Both the position numbers and the translations under genes were made by a program. Below, in pieces: positions 10,101 to 16,204 of a stretch of DNA of 23,746 nucleotides (positions are counted from its first letter, which is position 1; each line of letters begins with the position of its first letter). Where the stretch lies: assembly GCA_000403035.1 (NCBI GenBank), contig AQSL01000122.1, positions 1 through 23,746 on the forward strand, written 5' to 3'. The notes below the pieces were generated by a model. The model saw only the letters and a list, made by a program, of their open reading frames with translations. It did no database searches and had not been told where the DNA came from. Source of the stretch: Candidatus Latescibacter anaerobius SCGC AAA252-E07. GTDB lineage: Bacteria; Latescibacterota; Latescibacteria; Latescibacterales; Latescibacteraceae.

Positions 10101-10119
10101 CCTGAAAGCATGTTTTCAC
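7108..10119 (-). CDS. Large probable outer-membrane beta-barrel protein (unknown function)
   Basis: The predicted protein has 1003 residues with a Sec signal peptide (MKTCFQVLLLIVLFLFTSTLSAQ). Translation starts at a GTG preceded by GAGGGGTTATC. The N-terminal third is rich in Y, N and R and has no recognised domain. Around residues 640-695 an acidic run (NDLDHDGYPDNEKNDNGLPDY, DDFNNNTIPDF) resembles thrombospondin type 3/EF-hand-like calcium loops. The C-terminal 300 residues show alternating aromatic/polar strands (HLYFRFSPQENVNLFIGSL, IYAEYRYERVQ, FGFEIWGSFGF) and the chain ends on an aromatic residue (VKMYMGY), as outer-membrane barrels do. No TonB box or plug domain was identified. Its neighbour is a TonB-like DUF4159 protein, so it may be a barrel or surface assembly factor served by that partner. 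Function unknown. Confidence 0.7.
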   Translation of the reverse strand: MKTCFQVLLLIVLFLFTSTLSAQNLHELRKLTNEDWLEMSTEERLSALNTSNNHAQNQTFTGNFGRNYDLYPKWGYDYYEMNDRYENYAFRGFENYYVIEDRRNRWYYNQFGDRLTKMTKSAKIWSETHNDDGTSSYSGPSGYINEVVGTDGIWVARESTDDWAISAVGATAVRMKLTPLTTSIPNITGVKVDFQSANYQASAVNSILIGSGAFIDPFARGQNTPKTTSSLMLRALQFRRKIGALTLGTTYANMYSAQGTRDGGADLKGTVSDYDPTPILYAVRIVDDSPHDGNGPIVHDVKLKVDGVYRPDIQPLIIIDNLKNERITAVSTKSEKNYLEPGYSYSGQALSFDQLTIDERLPKYLDYLYINDYMRGWNTKTLTDNFDIETGKKYYRIIDPGGKPVEVNGNEYVAYIFDLGSITDRVKRVEVDVTVANDYRIQTSQIYTKDVTGGHDPIGENFLFYNAQYWRTMAQADGNIKDGSNIRTISIDFGYEVGNVMYGFDAHFNYLGFRVNGEFVTNSHFFMFSDGIPATGLPPNPPTDINSREGHHSSQTDHAYYITIQKDWSRFGFAGEYFKMGKFYRPYMNYFIPSEIAGNTMDCRNDTVRMTMIEDNDDDDQYPDTQFQSRAMGWTIASLTDPDGVFPGNDLDHDGYPDNEKNDNGLPDYDEPFLMFDVDPDEYVFGDDFNNNTIPDFREDDMKYDTPYDLDRQGRHLYFRFSPQENVNLFIGSLRTKGVGLDNRTYDDYFKTNFNYDILTVGKIYAEYRYERVQDNIQDKFCVVPTKTSYFAHGWHQYSRYSRDLYYDEVEYRNSKVQKLFLDSRIRVVPSITLENHVKFEKNKQLEGTMYDNTFQPKDIVSTFAMINKFIYTKQWRNWTFSPGLKFRLYKKDRSNSLNPLDHYMMRIPIVYLKYRVSDSTNITYGVQGFKGFEMLYHDYIQSHNDYKQVNYILQVENRSSYFGFEIWGSFGFNLEQIKYFEKYRNFEEYKSSSVFVKMYMGY

Positions 10120-10374
10120 GATAACCCCTCAAGATATTTGAAAGAATACAGAATTAAGTACTTTGAACCCTTTCAACAGGTTTCTTTTATTGTATTTTCA
10201 GTTTATTAAATAAAAGAATTATATAATTATATATCAGTATAAAGACAACCCCATATTATTACGTAGTTATTACGCATATAATATACGTAGTAATTGTGAT
10301 TAAGAATTTGATTGTATTCGCTTGGGGTAGATTATAAGTTAATATATTTCAAAAATATATCCAATATTTCGCGG
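10120..10374. other. AT-rich upstream region of the 1003-aa gene
   Basis: This gene-free region must hold the promoter for the minus-strand 1003-aa protein, but no convincing -35/-10 pair could be picked out of the A+T-rich background. A near-palindrome (TTACGTAG ... TACGTAGTAA) lies around 10259-10294 and could be an operator. The match is imperfect. Confidence 0.35.
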
Positions 10375-10422
10375 TGTTTTTTATAGTGTTTTTTATGGTG
10401 TTTTTTATAGTGTTTTTTTGGG
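10375..10422 (+). repeat. Four tandem copies of a 12-bp T-rich unit
   Basis: The units read TGTTTTTTATAG (10375), TGTTTTTTATGG (10387), TGTTTTTTATAG (10399) and TGTTTTTTTGGG (10411). The first and third are identical, the second differs by one base, and the fourth is diverged at its end. The T6-7 tracts recur every 12 bases, close to one helical turn. The array lies about 255 bp upstream of the minus-strand 1003-aa gene and about 100 bp before the ISL3 remnant. Confidence 0.85.
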
Positions 10423-10525
10423 TCATCCAAATAATGAGTACCTAATAAAGAAATAACAAGGAAAAAATGTGGATATCATTTTAAAATTTCCCATAGAAAT
10501 AAACTTTAAAAGAGAGGGGCAACTG

Positions 10526-10850
10526 ATGTCCAAGAATTCAATATATCATGGATTTTGTGTATATGGCAACAAATATTTTTTTAAAACTGAGTACCGTGAA
10601 GGGGAACTATTTATTCATATTAAAAAGAGGCCTGAATATCAATACTGTGTGGATTGTGAATCACGAAACGCAGCAAGAAAAGGTCATGTTGAGCGTGAAC
10701 GAAAGACATTGCCGATAGGTAAAAAGAACGTATATATGGCTCTCCTATCTGCAAGGTTTTTCAGTCGTTTATTCCAAAATATGCGGGAAAAGAGCCCTTG
10801 CCAAGCTTCATCACTATATTTTACAATATTTTAAGACTTTTTCAGGAGAC
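10526..10850 (+). pseudogene. ISL3-family transposase N-terminal remnant, frameshifted
   Basis: The start is the ATG at 10526, which has GAGAGGGG upstream. The frame encodes the N-terminal zinc-finger region of ISL3-type (IS204/IS1001/IS1165) transposases: YCVDCESRN, then RKTLPIGKKNVYMALLSARFFSRLFQNMREK. In intact enzymes the last segment reads like RRFFCxxCxxxR. Here both cysteines are lost (S and F). The original frame stops at 10834, but homology seems to continue in another frame (AKLHHYILQYFK, resembling FAEPHRRYT...), which indicates a frameshift. The DDE catalytic part is missing entirely. It is a dead element just upstream of tRNA-Asn. Recognition is from pattern memory, not a database search. 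Confidence 0.65.
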
Positions 10851-10862
10851 CCTAATTTATTA

Positions 10863-10891
10863 TTGACTTTAAAAATCATATTTTGTATTTT
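10863..10891 (+). promoter_or_regulatory. Sigma70-type promoter for tRNA-Asn
   Basis: TTGACT (10863-10868) and TATTTT (10886-10891) are separated by 17 bases, placing a transcription start near 10898, about 23 bases before the tRNA. This is the best promoter match seen in the window. It lies partly inside the tail of the decayed ISL3 transposase, which suggests the tRNA promoter limits how far the remnant extends. Confidence 0.5.
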
Positions 10892-10920
10892 ACCATGTCT
10901 GGAAAATATGATATTCAGGT

Positions 10921-10995
10921 TCCGGTGTAACTCAATGGCAGAGTGAGCGGCTGTTAACCGCTAAGTTGTAGGTTCGAATCCTACCACCGGAGCCA
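10921..10995 (+). tRNA. tRNA-Asn (anticodon GTT)
   Basis: The full cloverleaf can be drawn. The acceptor stem TCCGGTG pairs with CACCGGA (10985-10991). The D stem is ACTC/GAGT with the loop AATGGCA. The anticodon stem is AGCGG/CCGCT with the loop CTGTTAA, giving anticodon GTT at 10953-10955. The T stem is GTAGG/CCTAC with the loop TTCGAAT. G is the discriminator and CCA (10993-10995) is encoded. There are no mismatches in the stems. It stands alone on the plus strand between an ISL3 remnant and a horizontally acquired glycosyltransferase, so its 3' end is a possible integration point. Confidence 0.96.
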
Positions 10996-11411
10996 TAACT
11001 GTAAGATACTGTTATTATTGATTTTATAATTTATGCCTGATGAGACACCTTTGAACATTTTACGTTCTTCTGCTTAAAATTACTTATACTCAGAATTTTC
11101 TCCTGAAATACTCCTGTTTTACTCTTTCAAAATTTCATGGCCGTTATTGTCCATTTTAGATAAATTATTATATTAAAAAATAAAATCACATTTTTATCAG
11201 ATTTTTCATTGGGTCTGATATAGCTCAAATGGCTGTATATAGGTTCTTAGCATAGAAACTATATAAGCCCTAGTTATGTGTGTTATCTACAAACCATATA
11301 AAAGGGAAACTGGTAAATGAGAAATATCCGCAATTGTGTTTATACCGCCAATCTGGAATTATATAAATAATTGTTTTATACTCTCGATGTAGCTTATTAG
11401 AAAGAACGCAG
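10996..11411. other. AT-rich non-coding stretch between tRNA-Asn and the glycosyltransferase
   Basis: No gene is seen. A weak hairpin lies immediately after the tRNA (ATAAC-GTA/TAC-GTTAT, with one mismatch) and may end the tRNA transcript. ATCAGA/TCTGAT pair around a 12-base loop near 11200-11222. The base composition resembles the AT-rich downstream glycosyltransferase rather than the host genes, so the foreign segment may begin here. Confidence 0.4.
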
Positions 11412-12662
11412 ATGAAGATAATTTTAATATCAATTGGAACTCGCGGAGATATGGAACCTTTTCTGGCAATAGGAGAAATATTGAAAGAAAAAGGACATCA
11501 GGTAATCTGTGCTTTCCCGGAACAGTTTAGAGACCTCGATGAAGATTCAAATATGGAATTTGCTTCTTTGGGGAAAAAATTTATTGAGATGTTGGGTAGT
11601 GATGATGGAAAAACTGCTCTTGGAGGGGGTGGTTCAGGTTTAAAGAAAATGCTTGCTTATATTAGACTTGCTATAAATCAAACAGAAATCAATAAAGAAT
11701 TAGTTAACAAACAATATGAATTAATTGAAAGTGAAATTCCTGATAGAATTGTATACAATGGGAAAGCCATTTACCCAATAATTTGGGGATTAAATAATAG
11801 AGGAAAGAATATTCTTGTAAGTCCGTTACCTTATATGCACTATGTAAGAAATCATACACATGTTGCTTTTAATAGCAATTATGGTTCTTTTTTAAATAAA
11901 CTAACCTATTCATTAGCGAATTTTGGGTTGGTCACCACAGTAATGATAACAAAAAGGTGGTTGAAAATCACAAGAAAAATAACCCGAAAACAAATAAAAA
12001 ATGCCCTATTGTCGAATAAGGCGATTTATACAATTTCTCCCTCCCTTTTTTCAAGACCGGATTACTGGAATGAGAATCTTAAAGTATTGGGGTATCACGA
12101 GAGAAAAAAGGTAATAAGCTGGCTTGCAAACAAAGACTTAAATAATTTTTTAGAAAAACATAATCGAATACTCTTTATTACTTTTGGCAGTATGACCAAT
12201 CCTGAACCGGAAGAAAAAACTAAAATAATTATTGATATACTTGAACGAAATAAAATTCCTGCAATAATTAATACTGCATCTGGAGGCCTTGTTAAACCTG
12301 ATAGATTTGATTCTGAACTAATATACTTTGTTTCTCAAATTCCTTACGAATGGATTTTTCCAAAAATATATGGCGTAATTCATCATGGAGGTTCAGGGAC
12401 AACTCATTTGGCAATTAAATATGGATGTGCAACAATGATTATCCCACATATAATTGACCAATTTGTTTGGAATAAAATTATTTATAATATGGGTGCCGGG
12501 CCGAAAGGGATAAAAATAGGTAAAATTACAACGAAAAACCTTGAGCCGAAAATTCTTGAATTAGTGAACAATGCTTCCTTCAAAAAGAAAGCGGAGAAAG
12601 TAGCCAGTCAAATGGAAAAAGAAGATTTAAGAGAAGAATTGTATAACTCAATAGTGGAGTAA
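11412..12662 (+). CDS. MGT/GT1-family (GT28-like N-terminus) glycosyltransferase
   Basis: This 416-residue protein would transfer a sugar from a nucleotide-sugar donor to a lipid or small-molecule acceptor in the cytosol. The N-terminus (MKIILISIGTRGDMEPFLAIGEIL) is the acceptor-side Rossmann start of sterol-glucosyltransferase/MGT-type GT1 enzymes. The donor site is clear at residues 321-350: HHGGSGTTHLAIKYGCATMII, then PHIIDQFVWNKI, the usual xxGGxGT and P..-DQ signature. The length is normal and the gene appears intact. It is conspicuously AT-rich with A-rich codons compared with the heptose and cupin genes. It is flanked by a lone tRNA and an attC-like palindrome, and its sequence style is that of Bacteroidetes homologues, so a transfer is likely. 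The ribosome-binding site (AGAAAG) is weak. Confidence 0.85.
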   Translation: MKIILISIGTRGDMEPFLAIGEILKEKGHQVICAFPEQFRDLDEDSNMEFASLGKKFIEMLGSDDGKTALGGGGSGLKKMLAYIRLAINQTEINKELVNKQYELIESEIPDRIVYNGKAIYPIIWGLNNRGKNILVSPLPYMHYVRNHTHVAFNSNYGSFLNKLTYSLANFGLVTTVMITKRWLKITRKITRKQIKNALLSNKAIYTISPSLFSRPDYWNENLKVLGYHERKKVISWLANKDLNNFLEKHNRILFITFGSMTNPEPEEKTKIIIDILERNKIPAIINTASGGLVKPDRFDSELIYFVSQIPYEWIFPKIYGVIHHGGSGTTHLAIKYGCATMIIPHIIDQFVWNKIIYNMGAGPKGIKIGKITTKNLEPKILELVNNASFKKKAEKVASQMEKEDLREELYNSIVE

Positions 12663-12800
12663 ACTGGCTACTACACGCGTTACAAATAATTTGGCAGTTA
12701 GTGGTTTGCGTAGTTCTATACCTTAACTTATGTTTACTATAAATTGATAATAATGATGCTTTATAATACCAAACTATTCAAACCTCAGCCGTTTGAAAAA

Positions 12801-12960
12801 CACACATAACAAAGGCATCAACTCGGAACCAAAACGCCTTCTGGGTTTTAGAGTTTTTTAATCCGGCCGTGTGGACTGGTTGCGTGAAAAGTAGTCGCCG
12901 CTTGGTTTTGGTCCGGTTATGCCCGGACATTAGGCTGCGAGTTGGAGGCGATGTGGCTGA
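12801..12960 (+). other. attC-like large imperfect palindrome
   Basis: Starting about 140 bp after the glycosyltransferase stop, ACATAACAAAGGC is followed about 110 bp later by GTTATGC and TTAGGC, an arrangement reminiscent of the outer boxes of Vibrio-type integron attC sites. Internal complementarity includes CAACTCG (12819-12825) with CGAGTTG (12938-12944), CCAAAAC (12829-12835) with GTTTTGG (12905-12911), and a nested GTCCGG/CCGGAC hairpin (12911-12928). The spacing of the boxes is not fully canonical and no integrase is in the window. A folded single-strand recombination site, or a Bacteroidetes-type intergenic palindrome carried along with the gene, are both possible. Confidence 0.3.
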
Positions 12961-12980
12961 TAGATACAAAGTGCGCTTAC

Positions 12981-13002
12981 GGCGGGAATTGAACCCGCGT
13001 CC
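12981..13002 (-). other. tmRNA (ssrA) T-arm fragment, probable integration scar
   Basis: On the minus strand this reads as a complete T arm, GCGGGTTCAATTCCCGC (5-bp stem, 7-base loop), preceded by GGAC and followed by C. From memory this matches the 3' end of bacterial tmRNA, with one difference from the E. coli segment over 22 bases. The flanking acceptor strand and CCA are absent (GTAAGCGC follows instead) and no 5' half of ssrA is present. The 3' part of ssrA is a favoured attachment site for integrases, so this fragment fits a leftover att site at an island edge. It lies about 20 bases after the stop of the ParB-like gene. Confidence 0.55.
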
Positions 13003-13025
13003 AATAATCCTAAGAAACTAATTCA

Positions 13026-13511
13026 TCAATAAAAATAATCTTTGAGTTTGTTAATAATCTCGTTAAACTTATCCTTGCATTGTTCTTCATTATCAATCCA
13101 GGTTAACTGTCTTAATTTCCGCTCTGTCAGATATTTTCTGATTTGTAGATTTTCCTTGTTATTTTCAATAAATTTAATAATTTCTCTTGGAAGTTTCAGG
13201 AGGTTAAGGTATTGTGTAATCCGTGCTCTTGATACGCCGAAAATTTCTGCAACTTCGGCCTGAGTATCCACACCTTTTCGTTCGAAACATTCCTGGTAGC
13301 AGCATGCTTCGTCAAGGACAAAAGAATGGTTATTGAGATATTCGAGGCGTTTTATATCTCTTGCCCACACTCGTCTTGAGGGAGGCAGACCTGATGGTTT
13401 TGGGCCAAAATTCACTGTTTGTCTTCGGCTGTCAAGACTTATATGGTATTGTTTTTCAATGAGATACGAGAGTCGCGAATGGTTCGTCTCGTGTCCAGAC
13501 CGGAGAGCCAT
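13026..13511 (-). CDS. ParB/KorB-type helix-turn-helix protein
   Basis: This 161-residue predicted DNA-binding protein has a ParB/KorB-like HTH at residues 82-109 (DTQAEVAEIFGVSRARITQYLNLLKLP), where the second helix GVSRARITQYL is the recognition helix. The N-terminal 60 residues are basic and are not the usual ParB CTPase box. The C-terminal part (KENLQIRKYLTERKLRQL) is helical and could dimerise. It is too short to be a full partition ParB and no parA is nearby, so it looks like a stand-alone regulator or mobile-element accessory. There is no Shine-Dalgarno before the ATG. Two perfect 11-bp direct repeats lie 40-60 bases upstream and could be its own operator. A tmRNA scar lies just downstream. 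Confidence 0.6.
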   Translation of the reverse strand: MALRSGHETNHSRLSYLIEKQYHISLDSRRQTVNFGPKPSGLPPSRRVWARDIKRLEYLNNHSFVLDEACCYQECFERKGVDTQAEVAEIFGVSRARITQYLNLLKLPREIIKFIENNKENLQIRKYLTERKLRQLTWIDNEEQCKDKFNEIINKLKDYFY

Positions 13512-13550
13512 AATTATTTAATAAAAACAACAACTTATGTGATGCAAATA

Positions 13551-13572
13551 CAGTAGGTAAACAGTAGGTAAA
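13551..13572 (-). promoter_or_regulatory. Tandem 11-bp direct repeat, candidate operator
   Basis: Two perfect adjacent copies of CAGTAGGTAAA (13551-13561 and 13562-13572) sit 40-60 bases upstream of the ParB-like HTH gene. The spacing of one helical turn is what a dimeric or cooperative HTH regulator would bind. Autoregulation is an inference from position. Confidence 0.4.
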
Positions 13573-13765
13573 TCGAGATTTTCATTTCTGGTTTTTCAAA
13601 GTACATTTTACGTATCCCTTTTCTTTATGCCAATGAGAAACTCTCGTAGACTTCTAATAACTACTTGTAATGTATTAGCCATACCTTCTCTACACTCCGA
13701 TGCTCCCGCGAATAATAAGTGAAACATTTTTTAAATTTAGCCTTTTTCCTCTGCGGAGGAAAACG

Positions 13766-13936
13766 ATGCGACACATCAAAGAATGTTTTCGGCTTTTCTA
13801 TGAAGCCGGGCTGAACAAGGCCCTGATAGCCCGAACATTGAGCATTGGCCGAAGTACGGTCTGGGATTACCTGAAGAAGTTCGCAGAAACGGGACTATCA
13901 TTTGAAGAGGTATCAAGCTGGGGTGAAGAGGAATGA
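13766..13936 (+). pseudogene. IS21-family IstA N-terminal remnant
   Basis: The ATG at 13766 has a good ribosome-binding site (GCGGAGGAAAACG). The 56 codons encode MRHIKECFRLFYEAGLNKALIARTLSIGRSTVWDYLKKF, the HTH start of IS21-type IstA transposases, whose typical form is MRKIREVLRL...G.S.RQIARSLGIGRSTV..YL. The frame stops at 13936 after WGEEE. No integrase catalytic core and no istB follow. It is therefore a truncated transposase, unless the free HTH domain has been retained as a small DNA-binding protein, which the intact ribosome-binding site would allow. Confidence 0.7.
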
Positions 13937-14293
13937 GACAAGAGACTTTACACAAGGTCGGAAAAAACGTACCAGAAAAGCTATGTTAATGCTCACTTGG
14001 AAAACGCCCCTCGTTTACCACATAACCACAGCACTACGACACGATATATATTTTTTTGATTGGAAAAATTAATGAAACAGAGTATGTTCATAATGATGAA
14101 TTTTACAGGTACCATCCGGCACACTTGAGATTTTTGAAGAGCGTCGTTTCGCTCCGATTACAAAGTGCCGGTTAAAATCGTAATGAGGTGCCGGATAGGC
14201 CGGAATAGGCATAAATTTTATAAATACAAATAATTAAGCATCAAATGATGTAATATTTTTAACAGAACACACCATCAAAAAAGGGGATTTGAG
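13937..14293. other. Non-coding region with CCGGCAC repeats upstream of the cupin gene
   Basis: No credible gene is seen. ATCCGGCAC (14114-14122) is matched by the inverted copy GTGCCGGAT (14188-14196), with another GTGCCGG at 14165-14171. The segment just before 14294 is AT-rich and should contain the cupin promoter. Short open frames here did not resemble any family I know. Confidence 0.4.
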
Positions 14294-15979
14294 ATGAAAA
14301 AAACGACATCGATGTTTTTCGTCCTTGTGTTCATCATGCCGGTTCTGGTTCTGGCACAACCCGAACCATACAGTATGCTCGATTCGAAACCTTATGATCC
14401 GGAAACTCATCCGAACATAGACATGTTTATATCAAGCTGGAAAGAATCTGCCCCGCGAGCGCTGCATGGATCCCTCGTAGAACGAGCTATTTTCACAAGG
14501 TGCGAAGAAGACCCTCTCCATCCTGCTACAAGAGGCGCTGTTCTGACCGAAATAAAACGACTCAGCCATGCAATGCTCGAAGCTCACACATCAACAACTC
14601 CCTCGACTCTCACGGGCGAGCAGGAAATATTTTACATCGATTCCGGAAAAGGTATTATAAAAACCGGGAATAAAACAGCCGATCTCCGGGAAGGTGTTTG
14701 TGTCTTAATGCCATTGGGTATCGAATTCACCATAACAAACACCGGGGATGAATCTCTGGGTATGTATATCATCGTCGAACCTGTTCCCGAAGGTTTTCAA
14801 CCAAAAAAAGAGATGGTTGTAAAAGATGAGAATCTCCTGCCGTTAGGCGGTACCACCGGCCACTGGTGCCATATCACCAAGGCCGTATTCAATAAAGAGG
14901 ACGGGCTTGCCACACTTTCCGGATTATGCCCGGTATGGTTTGATCCAATGACAATGGGGCAGCCACACAGTCACGGTCCGGGTGTCGAAGAAATCTGGTT
15001 TGCCCTGAAAGGCGATATAACCATACTCCTTGGCAAACAGCTTCGTAAACTCCCGCCCGGAACGGCTTACAAGATCCCTCCCGATGGAAATACACCGCAT
15101 TCCACAATAAATGTTACCGATAAACCCATAAAGGTGTTCTGGTTAATGAAAAATGTTCAACATGAAATATTACCATACAGCCAGCTCGATTCGGAACCGT
15201 ACAATCCCGAAGTTGACGCCCACATAGATATGTATACGAGCAATTGGAAAGAATCAATGCCGCAAAAAACTCATGGTGCTTTGGTGGAAAGGGATATTCT
15301 TACAAAGGGAGATCCAATGAATCCGCCTGTCAGAGGCGCTGTTCTCGAGTATGCTCATCGTTTTACCCATGCCTCGCTCGGTGCATATGAATCAACATCG
15401 CCAACCACTCTGGAAAATGAACAGGAAATATTTTATATCCTTTCCGGAAAGGGCTCGATAACAGCCGGCAGCAAAACCGCCGAACTCTATCCCGGAATCG
15501 CCGTTCTTATGCCGGCAAAACTTGAGTTTACCATGAAAAACACGGGCGCTGAAACAGTAACCATGTATCTCATATCAGAACCCTATCCCGAAGGATTCCG
15601 TCTGAACAAAGAAATGCTCATTGCGGATGAAAACAAGCGAGCATGGAATAAGGGCAATCCTCACTGGGTCGGCCTTTCAAAGCCTCTTTTCAATACCCAG
15701 TCCGGGCTGGGTACGATTACAAATATCATAACGGTACAGTTTGATCCCATGACATTCTTTCACCCTCACAGTCACCAGGAAGGCATAGAAGAAGTCTGGA
15801 CTGCAGTCTGCGGCGATATTCATGTTTTACTCGGTAAACAAATCCGTCACCAGCCGCCCGGTATGGGTTATATGATACCGCCGGACGGGAAAACGCCGCA
15901 TGCAAATTTCAACGTCTCCAATGACAGGATAAAACTTTTTTATTTCGCGAGATTCCCGGGCAGTGAACCACGAAAGTAA
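14294..15979 (+). CDS. Periplasmic four-cupin protein (duplicated bicupin)
   Basis: The protein has 561 residues, with a Sec signal peptide (MKKTTSMFFVLVFIMPVLVLA) and start signal AAGGGGATTTGAG. It consists of two homologous halves with a period of 269 residues (807 bp): PYSMLDSKPYDPE... from about residue 25 and PYSQLDSEPYNPE... from about 294. Each half holds two cupin barrels. The first barrel of each half (EQEIFYIxSGKG...) lacks a clear metal triad. The second keeps HSH...EEIW and HSH...EEVW plus a later His (TPHS/TPHA), the usual cupin metal site. It is probably a metal-dependent isomerase, dioxygenase or sugar-binding protein. The substrate is unknown. The gene stands alone on the plus strand. 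Confidence 0.8.
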   Translation: MKKTTSMFFVLVFIMPVLVLAQPEPYSMLDSKPYDPETHPNIDMFISSWKESAPRALHGSLVERAIFTRCEEDPLHPATRGAVLTEIKRLSHAMLEAHTSTTPSTLTGEQEIFYIDSGKGIIKTGNKTADLREGVCVLMPLGIEFTITNTGDESLGMYIIVEPVPEGFQPKKEMVVKDENLLPLGGTTGHWCHITKAVFNKEDGLATLSGLCPVWFDPMTMGQPHSHGPGVEEIWFALKGDITILLGKQLRKLPPGTAYKIPPDGNTPHSTINVTDKPIKVFWLMKNVQHEILPYSQLDSEPYNPEVDAHIDMYTSNWKESMPQKTHGALVERDILTKGDPMNPPVRGAVLEYAHRFTHASLGAYESTSPTTLENEQEIFYILSGKGSITAGSKTAELYPGIAVLMPAKLEFTMKNTGAETVTMYLISEPYPEGFRLNKEMLIADENKRAWNKGNPHWVGLSKPLFNTQSGLGTITNIITVQFDPMTFFHPHSHQEGIEEVWTAVCGDIHVLLGKQIRHQPPGMGYMIPPDGKTPHANFNVSNDRIKLFYFARFPGSEPRK

Positions 15980-16101
15980 TCTGCATTTTTGGAATAAGAG
16001 AAAGGGTGCGAAAAAGCTCATTCATACCAGCATATTGAAAAAAAGGTTCAACTGACAGTATTCAGCGTTCTGCTTTTGTAAATCGTTTCAAAATAATCAT
16101 A

Positions 16102-16196
16102 GAGCAGATTGCTGATTCTTAAAGATGTTTCCGGATGGATCGAATCTTACGGTTGATTCTTTTCAAGAATTATTGACATTACTCATCATACCAAAG
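16102..16196 (+). repeat. 95-bp perfect inverted repeat, copy 1
   Basis: This stretch is identical base for base to the reverse complement of 23652-23746. It begins GAGCAGATTGCTGATTC and ends CATACCAAAG. It lies between the convergent cupin and 4Fe-4S genes, ending 8 bases before the stop codon of the 4Fe-4S gene. It contains a small hairpin (ATTCTT-TTC-AAGAAT) and a TTGACA hexamer. Here the promoter-like element points into the 3' end of an antisense gene, so this copy is probably the displaced one. Confidence 0.95.
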
Positions 16197-16204
16197 AAGA
16201 GCGT

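Noticed and set aside
5362..10445. Shared 14-mer AATAATGAGTACCT (minus near 5370, plus near 10432)
   Set aside because: A match of this length is expected by chance in 24 kb of AT-rich DNA, and the flanks do not agree.
11210..11280. tRNA-like start (GGGTCTGATATAGCTCAAATGG) downstream of tRNA-Asn
   Set aside because: The D-arm-like motif is not followed by an anticodon arm, T arm or matching acceptor strand, so no cloverleaf can be drawn.
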